Assembly: GCA_963675135.1 (NCBI GenBank)
Contig: OY776128.1
Coordinates: 68,268,670-68,332,669, forward strand
DNA from: Galeopsis tetrahit
Lineage: Eukaryota; Streptophyta; Magnoliopsida; Lamiales; Lamiaceae
Direction of reading: 5' to 3'
DNA length: 64,000 nt
Made by a program: the position numbers and the translations under genes. Numbering within the stretch: position 1 is the stretch's first letter; each line of letters starts with the position of its first letter. Shown in pieces: positions 22,579 to 32,983 of this stretch. The notes under the pieces were generated by a model. That model worked only from the letters and a program-made list of their open reading frames with translations, was not told where the DNA came from and searched no databases.

Positions 22579-22864
22579 GTGTGTGAATGGATTTGTGATG
22601 GAAATTGCGTGTTGAAGATAAACAGAAGATGGAAGTTGTTGGGAGAAGAAGGTAAACAGTCTGCAGAATAGGTAAGATGAGGGGTAAAAGGGACAATTGA
22701 TATAGGAATTGAGAGTGGGTTGCAACAAATCTGAAAAACTAGGACCCAGTAGTAAATAATCTCAATTAAGATCAACATTTGCCATTAAAGGGAAAAACAA
22801 AATACCTGAGACTTTATGAACATTGCAAACACACTTGCTCAGTTGCTCAATCAATTTTATTATA

Positions 22865-23310
22865 AGTATGGGTGCTAAAATGGATCAGGTTTGTCTCTAT
22901 TATATAAAAAAAAAGTGGATTGAATAGAGTAAATACAAGTTCATTTAAATGGCAGACCTACACGAAACATACTACACGAGTCACAGTCTTTGAATGAAAA
23001 AGAAAGGCATTTTTTTTAAAGTTGAACGGTGAGTAAATATGTAATAACTAAAAATTTATGGATTCAATTCAACTTTAAATTAAGATACAAAATAAAAAAA
23101 TACTTATCCTAAACAAAATTGAGATTTGAGATAGCACACTGCTGTCGTCCACATATTCACAAAATCATAGAAATCCGAGAGAAATTTGATAATTAATGTA
23201 GATTCAAATATATTTTTCATTTTTTTTTATAAATGTATAATTATCATGAGTAGAATGAAAAAGTGTGGTGAGATGTGTATTCATAAATTGAAATTTGCTA
23301 CTTGAATATA
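22865..23310. mobile_element. degraded relative of the hAT at 37067
   Basis: Shared with 37067-37989 are AAAAAGTGGATTGA, AACTTTAAATTAAGATACAA, AAACAAAATT(G/A)AGATTTGAGA, GTCGTCCA(C/T)(A/G)TATTCACA and TTGATAATTAATGTAGATT. Clean terminal repeats are not visible here, so this is a fragment. Confidence 0.65.
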
Positions 23311-23349
23311 TATATATATATATATATACACACATTTGCTATGAAGTAA

Positions 23350-24141
23350 GGCGTAGGTGATATGCCCCTCCAGGAATGTTAGATACACTACCCCGATATA
23401 CGTATCCCCCACAAAATACACGTAAGATAGATGCACTCCACCCAAATCACATATTATATCCTTTTACCTTAAAATTTGGTAGGATAAATCCACACCCCTA
23501 AAACCCTAATTTTCCTTCATCTTCCCTACACCGCCCGACGCTCCAGACGCCTTGCACTGTTCACCGCCTCTCCCTTCTCCCTTGTCGCACCCCCTCGCCT
23601 GCACTCGTGTCGCCCGTCCTTATATACGTCAGCCAATTTTTTTTCTTTTCCTTTCTTTCTCCTGCGTCGAACGGCCGCCCCCCTCCTCCACGATCCCCTC
23701 TTGTCGTTCCCACCTTCTTCGTTGGCTCCTCCGCGCCGCCCGTACCCCACGACCCCTCCCCCACTTTCTCTTCGAAACGGGTAGGGTTTTTCTAAAAAAA
23801 ATCATTTTCGATTAGAAATGGCCATAAACATTATGGTCGATAATTTCTTGTCGAAATTTTATTTTCTTTCGATATAATATTGTCGATAAGGGTGTTTTTC
23901 GTCATTAAATTATAGTTGATGGCGCCGGTGACGGTTGCTGAAGGAGGTGGGTGATGGCTGCCGGAGGTGATGGTGTCGGGAGCGGCGGCTGCTGTAAAAT
24001 TAGGGTTAGGGTTTTGAGAGGGGGAGTGTATGTATCTGTAATATTTTACTAAAAAGGCAAATATAGTATTTTACATATATATTTAATTAATAAATGAAGG
24101 AGAGTGTATCTAACATACCCAAGGGTCATATAACCCACGCC
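23350..24141. mobile_element. MULE-type element M1, 792 bp
   Basis: A perfect 9-bp TSD ATGAAGTAA flanks it (23341-23349, 24142-24150). The terminal inverted repeats are about 44 bp. Both ends share GGCGT(A/G)GGT and ATGTTAGATACACT in inverted orientation. Inside is a GC-rich block (about 23521-23770) beside AT-rich sequence with TCGA-rich motifs. No transposase is seen. A 9-bp TSD with long terminal repeats is typical of Mutator-like elements. Confidence 0.88.
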
Positions 24142-24454
24142 ATGAAGTAATTAAACCTCATATTCGAAAAGGGTCTGACTATTTACACCTCCATTTCAGA
24201 TAGATGCACTTCCCCAACAAGTTTATTAATTTATTAATAGTGTAAAAACCCCAAAATACCCTTTAAGTAATATTACACTACTAAATACACCCCCTACTAA
24301 CTGCACCCCTTGTTACACCTTTAAACCCTAAACCTAATTTTCATCGCCGCCACTACCACCACCACCAAATAAAAAAATTCACAAATTTCACAAAAAAATT
24401 AGAAATTTCTCAATTTTTTTTTATAAAATAATTTTCGACAAACCAGTGTCGATC

Positions 24455-24498
24455 ATATACACTCTCGTCGACAAATTGTTATTGACGAGAGTGTATAT
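24455..24498. repeat. palindrome in M2, ATATACACTCTCGTC arms
   Basis: Fifteen-base arms ATATACACTCTCGTC (24455-24469) and the exact complement GACGAGAGTGTATAT (24484-24498) enclose a 14-base loop. Confidence 0.9.
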
Positions 24499-24545
24499 GG
24501 TCGACCAACAAAGGTCGAAAAAAATTTAAAGTTTTTTTTTAAAAA

Positions 24546-24629
24546 TCGACATTGTAATGTCAACCATATACACTCTCGTCGACAACAATTTGTCGATGAA
24601 ATTGTATGTGGTCGACATTACAATGTCGA
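24546..24629. repeat. long imperfect palindrome in M2 with GTCGACAACAATTTGTCGA core
   Basis: The outer arms TCGACATTGTAATGTC and GACATTACAATGTCGA are exact complements. The centre GTCGACAACAATTTGTCGA is shared with the M3 palindrome. The middle of the arms has mismatches. Confidence 0.88.
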
Positions 24630-25440
24630 AAATATAAAAAAAAAGGTTTCTACATCTGCAAAAAACCTTAAAAAATTCGCGCGACTCAAAAAATGAACAA
24701 ATCGCAGCTGATGCACATGCCTGGGGTGGGGGTGGCCGACATATTGGACCAGGAGGCGACGGTGGGATGAAAAAAAATGCAGAAAATCGGAGAGGGAGCC
24801 GTCGCGGCCGAGGGAGAGGGAGGCCGTCGCGGCCTAGGGAGGGGGACGCCGTCGTGCCGGTGAAGAGAGGGAGAGGAAGGTTGTCGCGGCGGCTGCCGGC
24901 GAAGGGTGGTGTGCGGCGGCAAGGTGGAGAGTAGAAAATGGAGAGATGAATTAGGATTTGGGGAGGGTGTTGTTAGTAAATAGGTATTTTATAGAGAAAA
25001 TAGGGGAAATTGTATTTGTGACAAATAAGTGGGGTGTCATCTATTTTATACAAATTTTAGGTGGGGTGTATTAATCGGGGGGTGCATCTCTCCAAAATGG
25101 AGGTGTAAATAGTCAAACCCATTCAAAATGGAACATAAAAGTAACTCAAAGGGATGGGGTATATACCCCTACAGCTTTGTTAGATACACTTCCCTTTCCA
25201 TTTTATTAATTAAATATGTATGTAAAATACCATATTTGCCCTTTTAGTAAAATTTGTAAAATGTTATACATACACCTCCTTAAAACACTAAACCTAATTT
25301 TATACAAAACCCTAACCCTAATTTTGCAGCCGCCGCCGCAACTTTCCGACAGCCTCCACCTCCACTGCCACCACAACCTCCGGCGTCACCCATTCAAAAT
25401 CAATTCAGAAAAAAAAAAAAAACAAACAAAAATGTTTTTT

Positions 25441-25476
25441 TCGACCAACCAGTGTCGATCGACACTGATTGGTCGA
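25441..25476. repeat. 36-bp palindrome in M3
   Basis: The arms TCGACCAACCAGTGTCGA and TCGACACTGATTGGTCGA meet without a loop and differ at one position. Confidence 0.92.
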
Positions 25477-25543
25477 CCGTAGAATATATCGTCGACTAAT
25501 TATAGTCGAAGAAAAATACCCTAGTCGACAAAAAAATAATTTC

Positions 25544-25621
25544 GGACAAGAAATGTCGACCAAAAAAATTATGGTCGACAACAATTTGTCGACCATAATT
25601 TTTTTGGTCGACATTTCTTGT

Positions 25622-25623
<2 letters not shown>
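25544..25623. repeat. 80-bp perfect palindrome in M3
   Basis: Two 38-base arms (25544-25581 and 25586-25623) are exact complements around the loop CAAT. The outer ends are GGACAAGAAATG and CATTTCTTGTCC, the inner ones GGTCGACAA and TTGTCGACC. If transcribed it would form a long perfect hairpin. Confidence 0.95.
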
Positions 25624-25656
<33 letters not shown>

Positions 25657-26291
25657 CAGAAAGAAAGAAGTTGCAGAAAGAAAGAAAAGGGAAAAAAAGG
25701 AAAAAAATTACGCTGAGGCTTGCCGTGGGAAGACCGTTGGGGAGAGAAGAGGGCAGTGGGGAGGAGGTGGCGGCGCCGCCGCTTGCAGGAAAAAAAAAAA
25801 AAAACGCACTTGTTTTAGGGCGCGACGGAGGGAGAAAGGAAGGAGGGAGGAGTTGGGGGAGAAGGTGTATACAACGATTTAGGTCGGTGGAGGAGGAGGC
25901 GGCGACGGCGCTGGGCGAGGGGGCGCCGCCGCCGATTGCAGAAATGAAAAAGAAAAAAAGAAAAAGAGAGAGGCAGGTGGACGACGCTAGAGGCCGGCGG
26001 CGGGAGACGCTGGAGGTCGGCGACGCTGGAGGCGGTGGCTTCGGCGACAATGAGGAGGAGGGTTGGGGGAAGGAGAGAAGAAATGAGGGTTTGGGGAAGA
26101 AATGAGGAAATTAGGGTTTTTATGAGGGTGTGCATTTATCATACCAATTTTTAAGATAAAGGGGTATAATAGACAATTTGGGGGGAATGCATCTATCTCA
26201 GATGTACTTTAATGGGAGTATATATATCGGGGGAGTGTATCTAACAAAGCTGGAGGGGTATATACCCCAACCCTAACTCAAATTTCATTAG

Positions 26292-26323
26292 TGGGCCGCA
26301 AGAGGCTTGAAATTGGGCCCAAT
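26292..26323 (+). promoter_or_regulatory. site II-type elements upstream of dapF
   Basis: TGGGCC (26292-26297) and TTGGGCCCAAT (26313-26323) are the TGGGCY site II motifs common in promoters of plant housekeeping genes and bound by TCP factors. They lie about 95-125 bp before the start codon and directly after the M3 target site. No clear TATA box is seen. Confidence 0.6.
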
Positions 26324-26415
26324 CATGTAGTAATAATTTCATTTCTATTTTGAACAACTGACTCCACGGTCCTCAGTTTAGCTCTTCCCCAATTTCTTGT
26401 AATTCGCCGACGCCA

Positions 26416-29188
26416 ATGTCGACCGCCGCCGCAATAAAGCTGCCGTTCACCGCCGTCGGAAATCGCTGTATTTCCTCTCCGTCCTTGTCTTATCGGTTCT
26501 CTTCTTCGTCGATTCAGCCACCGAGGAGTTCCAAATCTATCTCTATATACGCTGCTGAGAAACCTAATTTCCGCGTCTTCTCTTCAATGAGCATTCAGGC
26601 TCCGGAGAAGGCCTCTCCGACGTCGTTTCTAGATCATAAGGAAAGCGGAGTTCTCCATTTTGTGAAGTATCATGGACTCGGCAATGACTTCATATTAGTA
26701 ATGTTCCTAACTAATTACATTTATGCTAGTCCTGATATCTGTTTTTTTTTTTTTTCCTCTGAAAGGTATAATGTCAAAGTTGAAGCTGGGAGTTGCTAAA
26801 TTTCGCGTGTTTCTAAAATCTATGTGAAATTGCAATGTTTGCTAAGAACAACACTATACTTTGTATGAAGTTGCTGAAATGTGGATTTTGCAGCAGTTTT
26901 TATGTTTATAAACAGTTGAAATCAGCTAATATCTCAAGATTTATATGGGAATGAATTTGCTTATATTTTCACAGTTCTGAAGGGATTCAGCTACACATAT
27001 GCACACATACAGAATTGATAAATCTTGTAAATTGTTCGAGGTTGATGCTTATTTTCGTCTTCATAAGTTGATTTGATTAGGTTGATAACCGAGATTCAGA
27101 GGAACCCAAGATCACACCAGAGCAAGCTGTGAGATTGTGCGATAGAAACTTTGGCATTGGAGCTGATGGAGTAATATTTGCATTGCCAGGCGTAAATGGC
27201 ACCGATTATACCATGAGAATTTTTAATTCTGATGGTAGTGAACCTGAGGTAGTCCGTTTTTCCTATTTAAGTGTGTCAGTTTTGCTTCAGTTTGATCACG
27301 TACCGAAGATTGATGATTTCATATATACAATATTTAAGTGTAGCCAGCAATTGAAGTTGCACTGTGTATAGTGTTCTCATATTCAATCTTAAATTTTGTG
27401 CAAAGAAATGTTTTTTTTTTTTTTTAAATAATGAATCAATGATTTGACAGACAAAAAACAAAATTTCCAGATCGAATGCCTCTTAAAATGCTTGGTCTGA
27501 TTTTTCTTTTTATGAACCTCCTTTAATCTGAACCATGCACGAGAAGCTTCTGATTTCCAATTTTTTTCTGAAAAGCTAAAACATGGGAAAGTTATTGTGC
27601 TTTATACATTTCCTTAAATCTTTTCACTTCTTAATCATCATTTGATCATATGATTAGCCTGTGTATTGTGATACTATAGATGGACTTGTTTCCTAAACCT
27701 ACTTTTGCTAGTGGTGATATCAATTTCTGCTTTTGTTGTCACAGATGTGCGGTAACGGAGTCCGGTGCTTTGCCAGATTTATAGCTGAGCTTGAAAATAT
27801 TCATGGGAAGCGAAGGTTTGTTTAATTTAAAAGCATACAGATTATCTGTTGCAGGCAATTTTTTTAAGTCTACTCATTTCTTATATAATGTTGCAGCTTC
27901 ACTGTGCATACTGGTGCTGGTTTAATTGTTCCAGAAATTCAAGAAGATGGAAAGGTACTTCCAGAATCTTAAAACTTTAGTCTTTGTGGGCAATGTAACA
28001 TTTGGTATATTTCAACCAAACACTTATTTCGTTTATGTATGAATCACCGTATGACTATAAAACCACTTATTTGCCACATTACTTATGCAAGTCTGTTCTT
28101 TATTGTCACATTTTTAGGTCAAAGTTGATATGGGTCAGCCAATCCTGAAGGCATCGGATGTCCCTACAAAGTTAACTCCAAATAAAGATGAGGCTGCTGT
28201 TAAGGCAAAACTGAATGTAGATGGGTTAATCTGGAATGTAACTTGTGTTAGCATGGGAAACCCACATTGTGTCACTTTTAGTTCAGAATCATGCAAGGTA
28301 CACCATCTTGATTACAACTTTAGTCTCCCCTGTGGGTTGTTAATTTCTTCATTTTTTGTCTCCCTTGTGGATTATGCAACACAGGATTTGCAAGTAGATG
28401 AACTAGATTTAGCTGGAATTGGCCCGAAATTTGAACATCATGAGATGTTCCCAGCCCGAACAAACACAGGTATGGATCAATTTTTCTTGTCTTGCAGAGC
28501 TGTGTCTGCCATTATTAAAGTTCAATTTGTTTGTGTGATCTAACTAATAATTATGCATAAACTAGGATGAGCGTAGAAAATGAAATTTCTATATTAGACT
28601 AGGAAAGCAAAATGTTCTTGAAAGAATGCTTTAAAATATATGCAATATCTCTATTTTGTTGGTCCCAGATGTGAACATGAAAATTAAAGTCATGTGCTAA
28701 TCTATGCAGTATGCTCTGAATTGCTTTTCTACAAAACCCTGAAATTTGAAAATGAATTACCAAGGCTGTATTCTTTTATTTCAATGCCTCAGTCTTGTTT
28801 ATATTTATTTTTTTGAACTTTTCCCATTTCACTTTCTGAATTAAAACTCCCCCAGTGGTATATGTATACATAGCTAACGTATGATACATTGTTTTCCATC
28901 TTGCAGAATTTGTTCAAGTCTTCTCCCGGAGTCACCTTAAAATGCGTGTTTGGGAACGTGGGGCAGGTTCGTTTGTTTATATCTTTACACATGCATAAGT
29001 GCACATGTAATTTTTCATGCATTGCCTTTTCCATTACAAGCTTTGCCTCCTCAAATTATTACTACCTCATGCTCTTAATAAGTGCACTTTGACCTTTCAC
29101 TTCCTTTGCAAATTAGATGGCGTTTGCTCTTTTCCATGTAAATTAATTGCATTTCTCCCAAAGTTACCCATAAAATCATTAAAATACT

Positions 29189-29222
<34 letters not shown>

Positions 29223-29700
29223 ATTAATTAGATAGATAAACATTTATTAAGGGTATAAAAAGAAACCAATTATTTTCTTAACATGCGTGCATTGATCTAA
29301 AACGACACTTATATTGAATTGGAGGGGTATTATTCTTATCCCCTAGCCACTGCCGTATGAATTTAATTTCTGGTGTAGGTGCTACACTAGCTTGTGGAAC
29401 GGGAGCTTGTGCAGTAGTCGTTGCTGCTGTGCTGGAGGGTCGTGCTGACAGGGTAAGTTTGAAAATGTTATCAAGAATTTCTTTCTTCACCTGATCTTCC
29501 ACATTTTAGACGTGCTGAAGAATGAACATTTTATAACATCACAGTTATTTCCTCGTTTATTCTTTCAATTTTCTTCAACACAGAGATGTACTGTTGATTT
29601 GCCTGGAGGGCCACTGGACATCGAGTGGAGAGAAAACGACAATCATATCTACATGACAGGTCCCGCAGAATTAGTCTTCTATGGATCTGTTCCCGTCTGA
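26416..29700 (+). CDS. dapF: diaminopimelate epimerase, chloroplastic (nine exons)
   Basis: DapF converts LL-diaminopimelate to meso-diaminopimelate (EC 5.1.1.7), the step before decarboxylation to lysine, in the plastid. Exons by GT-AG and frame: 26416-26697, 27081-27248, 27745-27815, 27897-27954, 28118-28297, 28385-28469, 28907-28966, 29379-29452, 29584-29700. They join to 1095 nt, 364 residues, close to the plant enzyme length, with no stop or frameshift. The first ~80 residues are Ser-rich, as in a transit peptide. The enzyme opens with VKYHGLGNDFIL. Both catalytic cysteines are present: Cys152 in EMCGNGVRC and Cys307 in LACGTGAC. Other signatures are FGIGADGVIF, GNPHCVTF and PARTNTEFV. 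M3 sits just upstream. I infer an active single-copy gene. Confidence 0.96.
29192..29219. repeat. (AT)n microsatellite in dapF intron 7
   Basis: About 14 AT units lie in the 412-bp intron between exons 7 and 8. Such tracts usually vary in length between individuals. Confidence 0.9.
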
Positions 29701-30197
29701 TTGTTTAGAGCTACACATCGAGCCTACTGTCTTGTTTTTCTAATGTTGCGCGATTAAATTTTTGGCGGGGCATGTTTCAAGTGTCTTAAAATTCTACTTA
29801 TTTCATTGTTGCTCACCGTTAATGTGTGGATGATCAGTCATTTTTATGTGTGAAGTGAGTTTGTTTAGTCCTGCATAATTTACCTTATATTGCTCGCCAT
29901 ACATCGATAATTGATGCTTGAAAATCGAATCATACTGCTCGATACTCAATTTGAGATTATTAGCTAAAAGATTATTTGAACTCAATTTGATAAGTCCAAC
30001 AAACAAGTTTGAACATATTCGATTTGATAAATTATGACAAAAGTTTGTTTAAGTTCATTTTGATGGAGACAACTACAATTGGGCTACTGCTCCATTATGT
30101 GGAATGGATTATATGGATCATTTTTCTGTTATCATGTTTGGTCAAAACATATTTTTAAAGTTCAACTGTTCAAGTATATTATATTAGGAATATTGTA
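29701..30197. other. dapF 3' flank
   Basis: This is the 3' UTR and flank of dapF. No canonical AATAAA is present in the first 150 bp; ATTAAA occurs near 29754. No other gene is seen. Confidence 0.5.
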
Positions 30198-30480
30198 CTC
30201 CCTCTGTCCCATAGGAATTTGCACACTTTCCATATATGGATGTCCCATACCAATTTGCACACTCCATAAAAGGAAATATTGTCATAACCCTCACCCTCAA
30301 AATATACACATATTTACCCATATGCCATTACTTTTTCACACTCAATCTACCTTTTACTTTACTTTATTCATAAAAATTTACAAAATTACCCCTCAAAACA
30401 TCACTCATTACACTTTTTTTTACACATTTATTAAAATGTGTGCCATTTCTAGTGTGCAAGTTCCTCCGGGACGGAGGGAG
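30198..30480. mobile_element. Stowaway MITE, 283 bp
   Basis: TA target duplications (30196-30197, 30481-30482) enclose the ends CTCCCTCTGTCCC and GGGACGGAGGGAG, the Stowaway (Tc1/mariner) consensus. It is well preserved, and its interior matches the split copy at 39.2/44.3/60.0 kb. It lies 0.5 kb downstream of dapF. Confidence 0.95.
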
Positions 30481-32255
30481 TAAATATTATTTTTATATAT
30501 TCTCCATATCTTTTATCAGCACCCTTTTTACCTGGAAATAGTTCACCCTTTTTACCTGGAAATAGTTGTACCCTTTTTGTTGTTTCTTTTTCCCTAATCC
30601 GTTACATTTGCTTAAATTTTTTATAATTAGTGAGTGGACCGACGTAGTGACGTTTTTTTTACCTAATTAGGCCAATTAGGCCAATATTTTAATTCAGTGT
30701 TTATCCCTTATAAGTAAATTATTGATGATATGAATTTATTTATAGTACAAAACTTATAGGGGTTGTTTTAATTAATTAATATGAATTTTTGAGTAAATTT
30801 TAAATTCACCACAAGTCAAGTACTTGCATTTTAAATCGTTCAATTTAAATACAATTTTGTTTGAATCATTTTGGTAAGGACTCTTGTGACTGACGTCTAT
30901 TTATCTAGGAGTATTAAGTAAATATTACTCCGTATTTTATTTATCTCACGTGCAAATTTTTATGCATCTAAAGAGCTTCTCCAAACATGAAGAACACCAA
31001 ACATTGAATTAATTTTTACTCTTTTCGTGTGGGGTGAGGTGTAAATTCGGGAGTCGTCTAAACTTATTTATATCAAAATATTATATTAAAGAGAATGTTA
31101 AAAAATCGTATTCATTATAATATTATTTAACTCAATACAATATACAGTATATCATCATTCAATAGAATCAATAGCCAAAAGTTGTTGGCCAGGCATTTGT
31201 GATAAAAAGGTCAACCATTGGGTTGATACACACCACAACTATTAATTTTTTTCTTTCTAATATTGACTAATTTCATTAGGTAAGAATAGATTTAGGATTC
31301 TCAAATGTCTCAAATTGGTGAATGGTGAGTTGAACGTGTTGTAAACAGCTCCATAAAGGTTGTTACATAAACCATATAATATAACTGGAAAAATTGCAAG
31401 ACAAGAGCTAACGAGAATTGGAAATACGATCCAATAATGAGAACTTAGAAAATTTTCAAAAGTTCGAATAAAATTGATAAATGACTGAAAATTATAAATA
31501 TACTTATCCAAAATTAAAAACACAAATTCAATCGTTTCTTTTATATAAAACTTCTAATCTTTTCTTCCTTTATTTTGTAATATTCATTTTTCCTCCTCAA
31601 TTTCTTTTTCTTTAACTTCAAATTTTCTTTATTTATAGAACCCTTTTTATCTGATTTTTATAAATAATGCATACATTTTCAGTAAGTAGAAAAAACGTTC
31701 TTCATAAGCAAAAGCATAAAAGTGCAAAAGTTACATAGGTATCTGGCCTAGTGCATATTCAAATTGAGCACCTAGCGCATATAATAGAGATGCGCTTACC
31801 ATTAGACTGCTACCATATTAATTCATTATTTGTTAAGCAATAATTTATGCTCTATATTTTGCATGGCACACCAAACACTAGAGACCAACCCTTAATTGTT
31901 TGATAAGTTTATCAAATCAAACATAAATATACTTTAAAAAAAAAATTCACCTAGGTCATGAGCATATTAGCCTTTTCTAGCTCCATCAAACTCCAAGAAA
32001 AGAGGGTGGGGGGTGAGAGATTCTCATGAACACGTACTCCTTTATCTGTGTCATGGGATGCTTGCATGAATCTCACATTTCAAATCTCGTAGACTTGCAA
32101 GAACTCGAGCTCTTGAAGGTTTAAACTTTGTTAATCTATATTCTGGCGGTTTGGCCTAACAACCCACCTAAAAAAAGGTGGTAAACTTAGAAATACTTCA
32201 TATAAGGTCGTTTTTTTAATTCTACTGTCCAACTCGTTTACCTCAATTCTTTATG
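30481..32255. other. intergenic, no gene seen
   Basis: AT-rich DNA without convincing coding frames. At 31780-31825 a short stretch (GCGCTTACCATTAGACTGC) recalls tRNA-like or LTR-derived sequence but has no folded tRNA around it. Confidence 0.4.
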
Positions 32256-32669
32256 GACTAAGCATAAGACCTTTTTTTTTTTTTTGGGTTAATTGCAAAT
32301 TAAATCACCACCTTTCACTGAATTGCAATTTAATCTAAACTTTTGAATAAATGCAAATAAAATCATCACCTTTCAATATTGTTGCAATTTAAACTTATTG
32401 ATAGTTTCATTTGTGTCCTAATCTAATGTATCTAGGTTATGTGACACCTCCTTAATGATACAACATTGTTTTTTTATTTCGATCTAATCTCGAAACGTTA
32501 AATTCAGACACAAATGGTATTGTCTAGAAGTTTAAATTGCAACAATATTGAAAGATGGTGATTTTATTTGCAATTATTCAAAAGTTTAGATTAAATTGCA
32601 ATTCAGTGAAAGGTGGTGATTTAATTTGCAATTAACCCTTTTTTTTTTTAACATGACTAAGCATAAGAC
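32256..32669. mobile_element. fold-back element with T-runs between 15-bp direct repeats
   Basis: A 15-bp direct repeat GACTAAGCATAAGAC (32256-32270, 32655-32669) flanks the whole structure. Inside are a run of 14 T, an inverted repeat with about 111-bp arms (32286-32396 and 32528-32638; ends GGGTTAATTGCAAATTAAAT and complement; about three mismatches), a run of 11 T and AACAT. The arms alone look like a fold-back MITE. The T-runs plus a 15-bp duplication look like LINE-mediated retroposition. No coding sequence. Confidence 0.75.
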
Positions 32670-32710
32670 TTGGCCCAATCCATTATCATACAAAAACTAT
32701 CATCAATATA

Positions 32711-32983
32711 CTCTCTTTGTTCCACTATAAGTTTCTCACTTTCCTTTTTTCAATGTTCGACAATAAGTTTTTCATTCCATTTTTGGCAAATTATTTTATC
32801 TCTCTCAATCACAATTCACATCACTTATACTTTATCTATTATTTTATCATACTTCATTTCATACTAATATAGTATTATTTTCTCTCTCATCATCACATCA
32901 TATGTACTACATCTATTATTTTATCATATTACTTAATCTAAACACCCAAAAGAAGTGGAAAACTTATTTAGAGACGGAGGGAG
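32711..32983. mobile_element. Stowaway MITE, 273 bp
   Basis: TA duplications (32709-32710, 32984-32985) enclose the ends CTCTCTTTGTTCCACTATAA and CTTATTTAGAGACGGAGGGAG, imperfect inverted repeats of the Stowaway type. Confidence 0.85.

Larger units (their letters stand above)
24171..25120. mobile_element. MULE-type element M2, 950 bp
   Basis: Terminal inverted repeats of about 45 bp start GGGTCTGACTATTTACACCT and, at the other end on the complement, GGGTTTGACTATTTACACCT. The flanking 9-mers ATTCGAAAA (24162-24170) and ATTCAAAAT (25121-25129) agree at 7 of 9 positions and are probably the decayed TSD. The interior has two palindromes and a GC-rich block (about 24720-24930). No transposase. 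Confidence 0.85.
25151..26273. mobile_element. MULE-type element M3, 1123 bp, at the dapF promoter
   Basis: It has a perfect 9-bp TSD TAACTCAAA (25142-25150, 26274-26282). The terminal inverted repeats are about 44 bp, with GGGGTATATACCCCT and TTTGTTAGATACACT identical at both ends. The inside holds a 36-bp and an 80-bp palindrome and GC-rich cargo (25720-26060). Its right TSD ends 133 bp before the dapF start codon. No transposase. Confidence 0.92.

Noticed and set aside
23526..23815. short Pro/Arg-rich frames on both strands
   Set aside because: They are in the GC-rich block of MULE M1 with no family resemblance and no start context.
25628..26105. 140-144 codon frames on both strands
   Set aside because: They lie in the GC- and purine-rich cargo of MULE M3. 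The composition is simple (Pro/Ser or Lys/Glu/Gly rich), and open frames on both strands point to chance.
31780..31825. tRNA-like GCGCTTACCATTAGACTGC
   Set aside because: No acceptor stem or B box with proper spacing is found around it.
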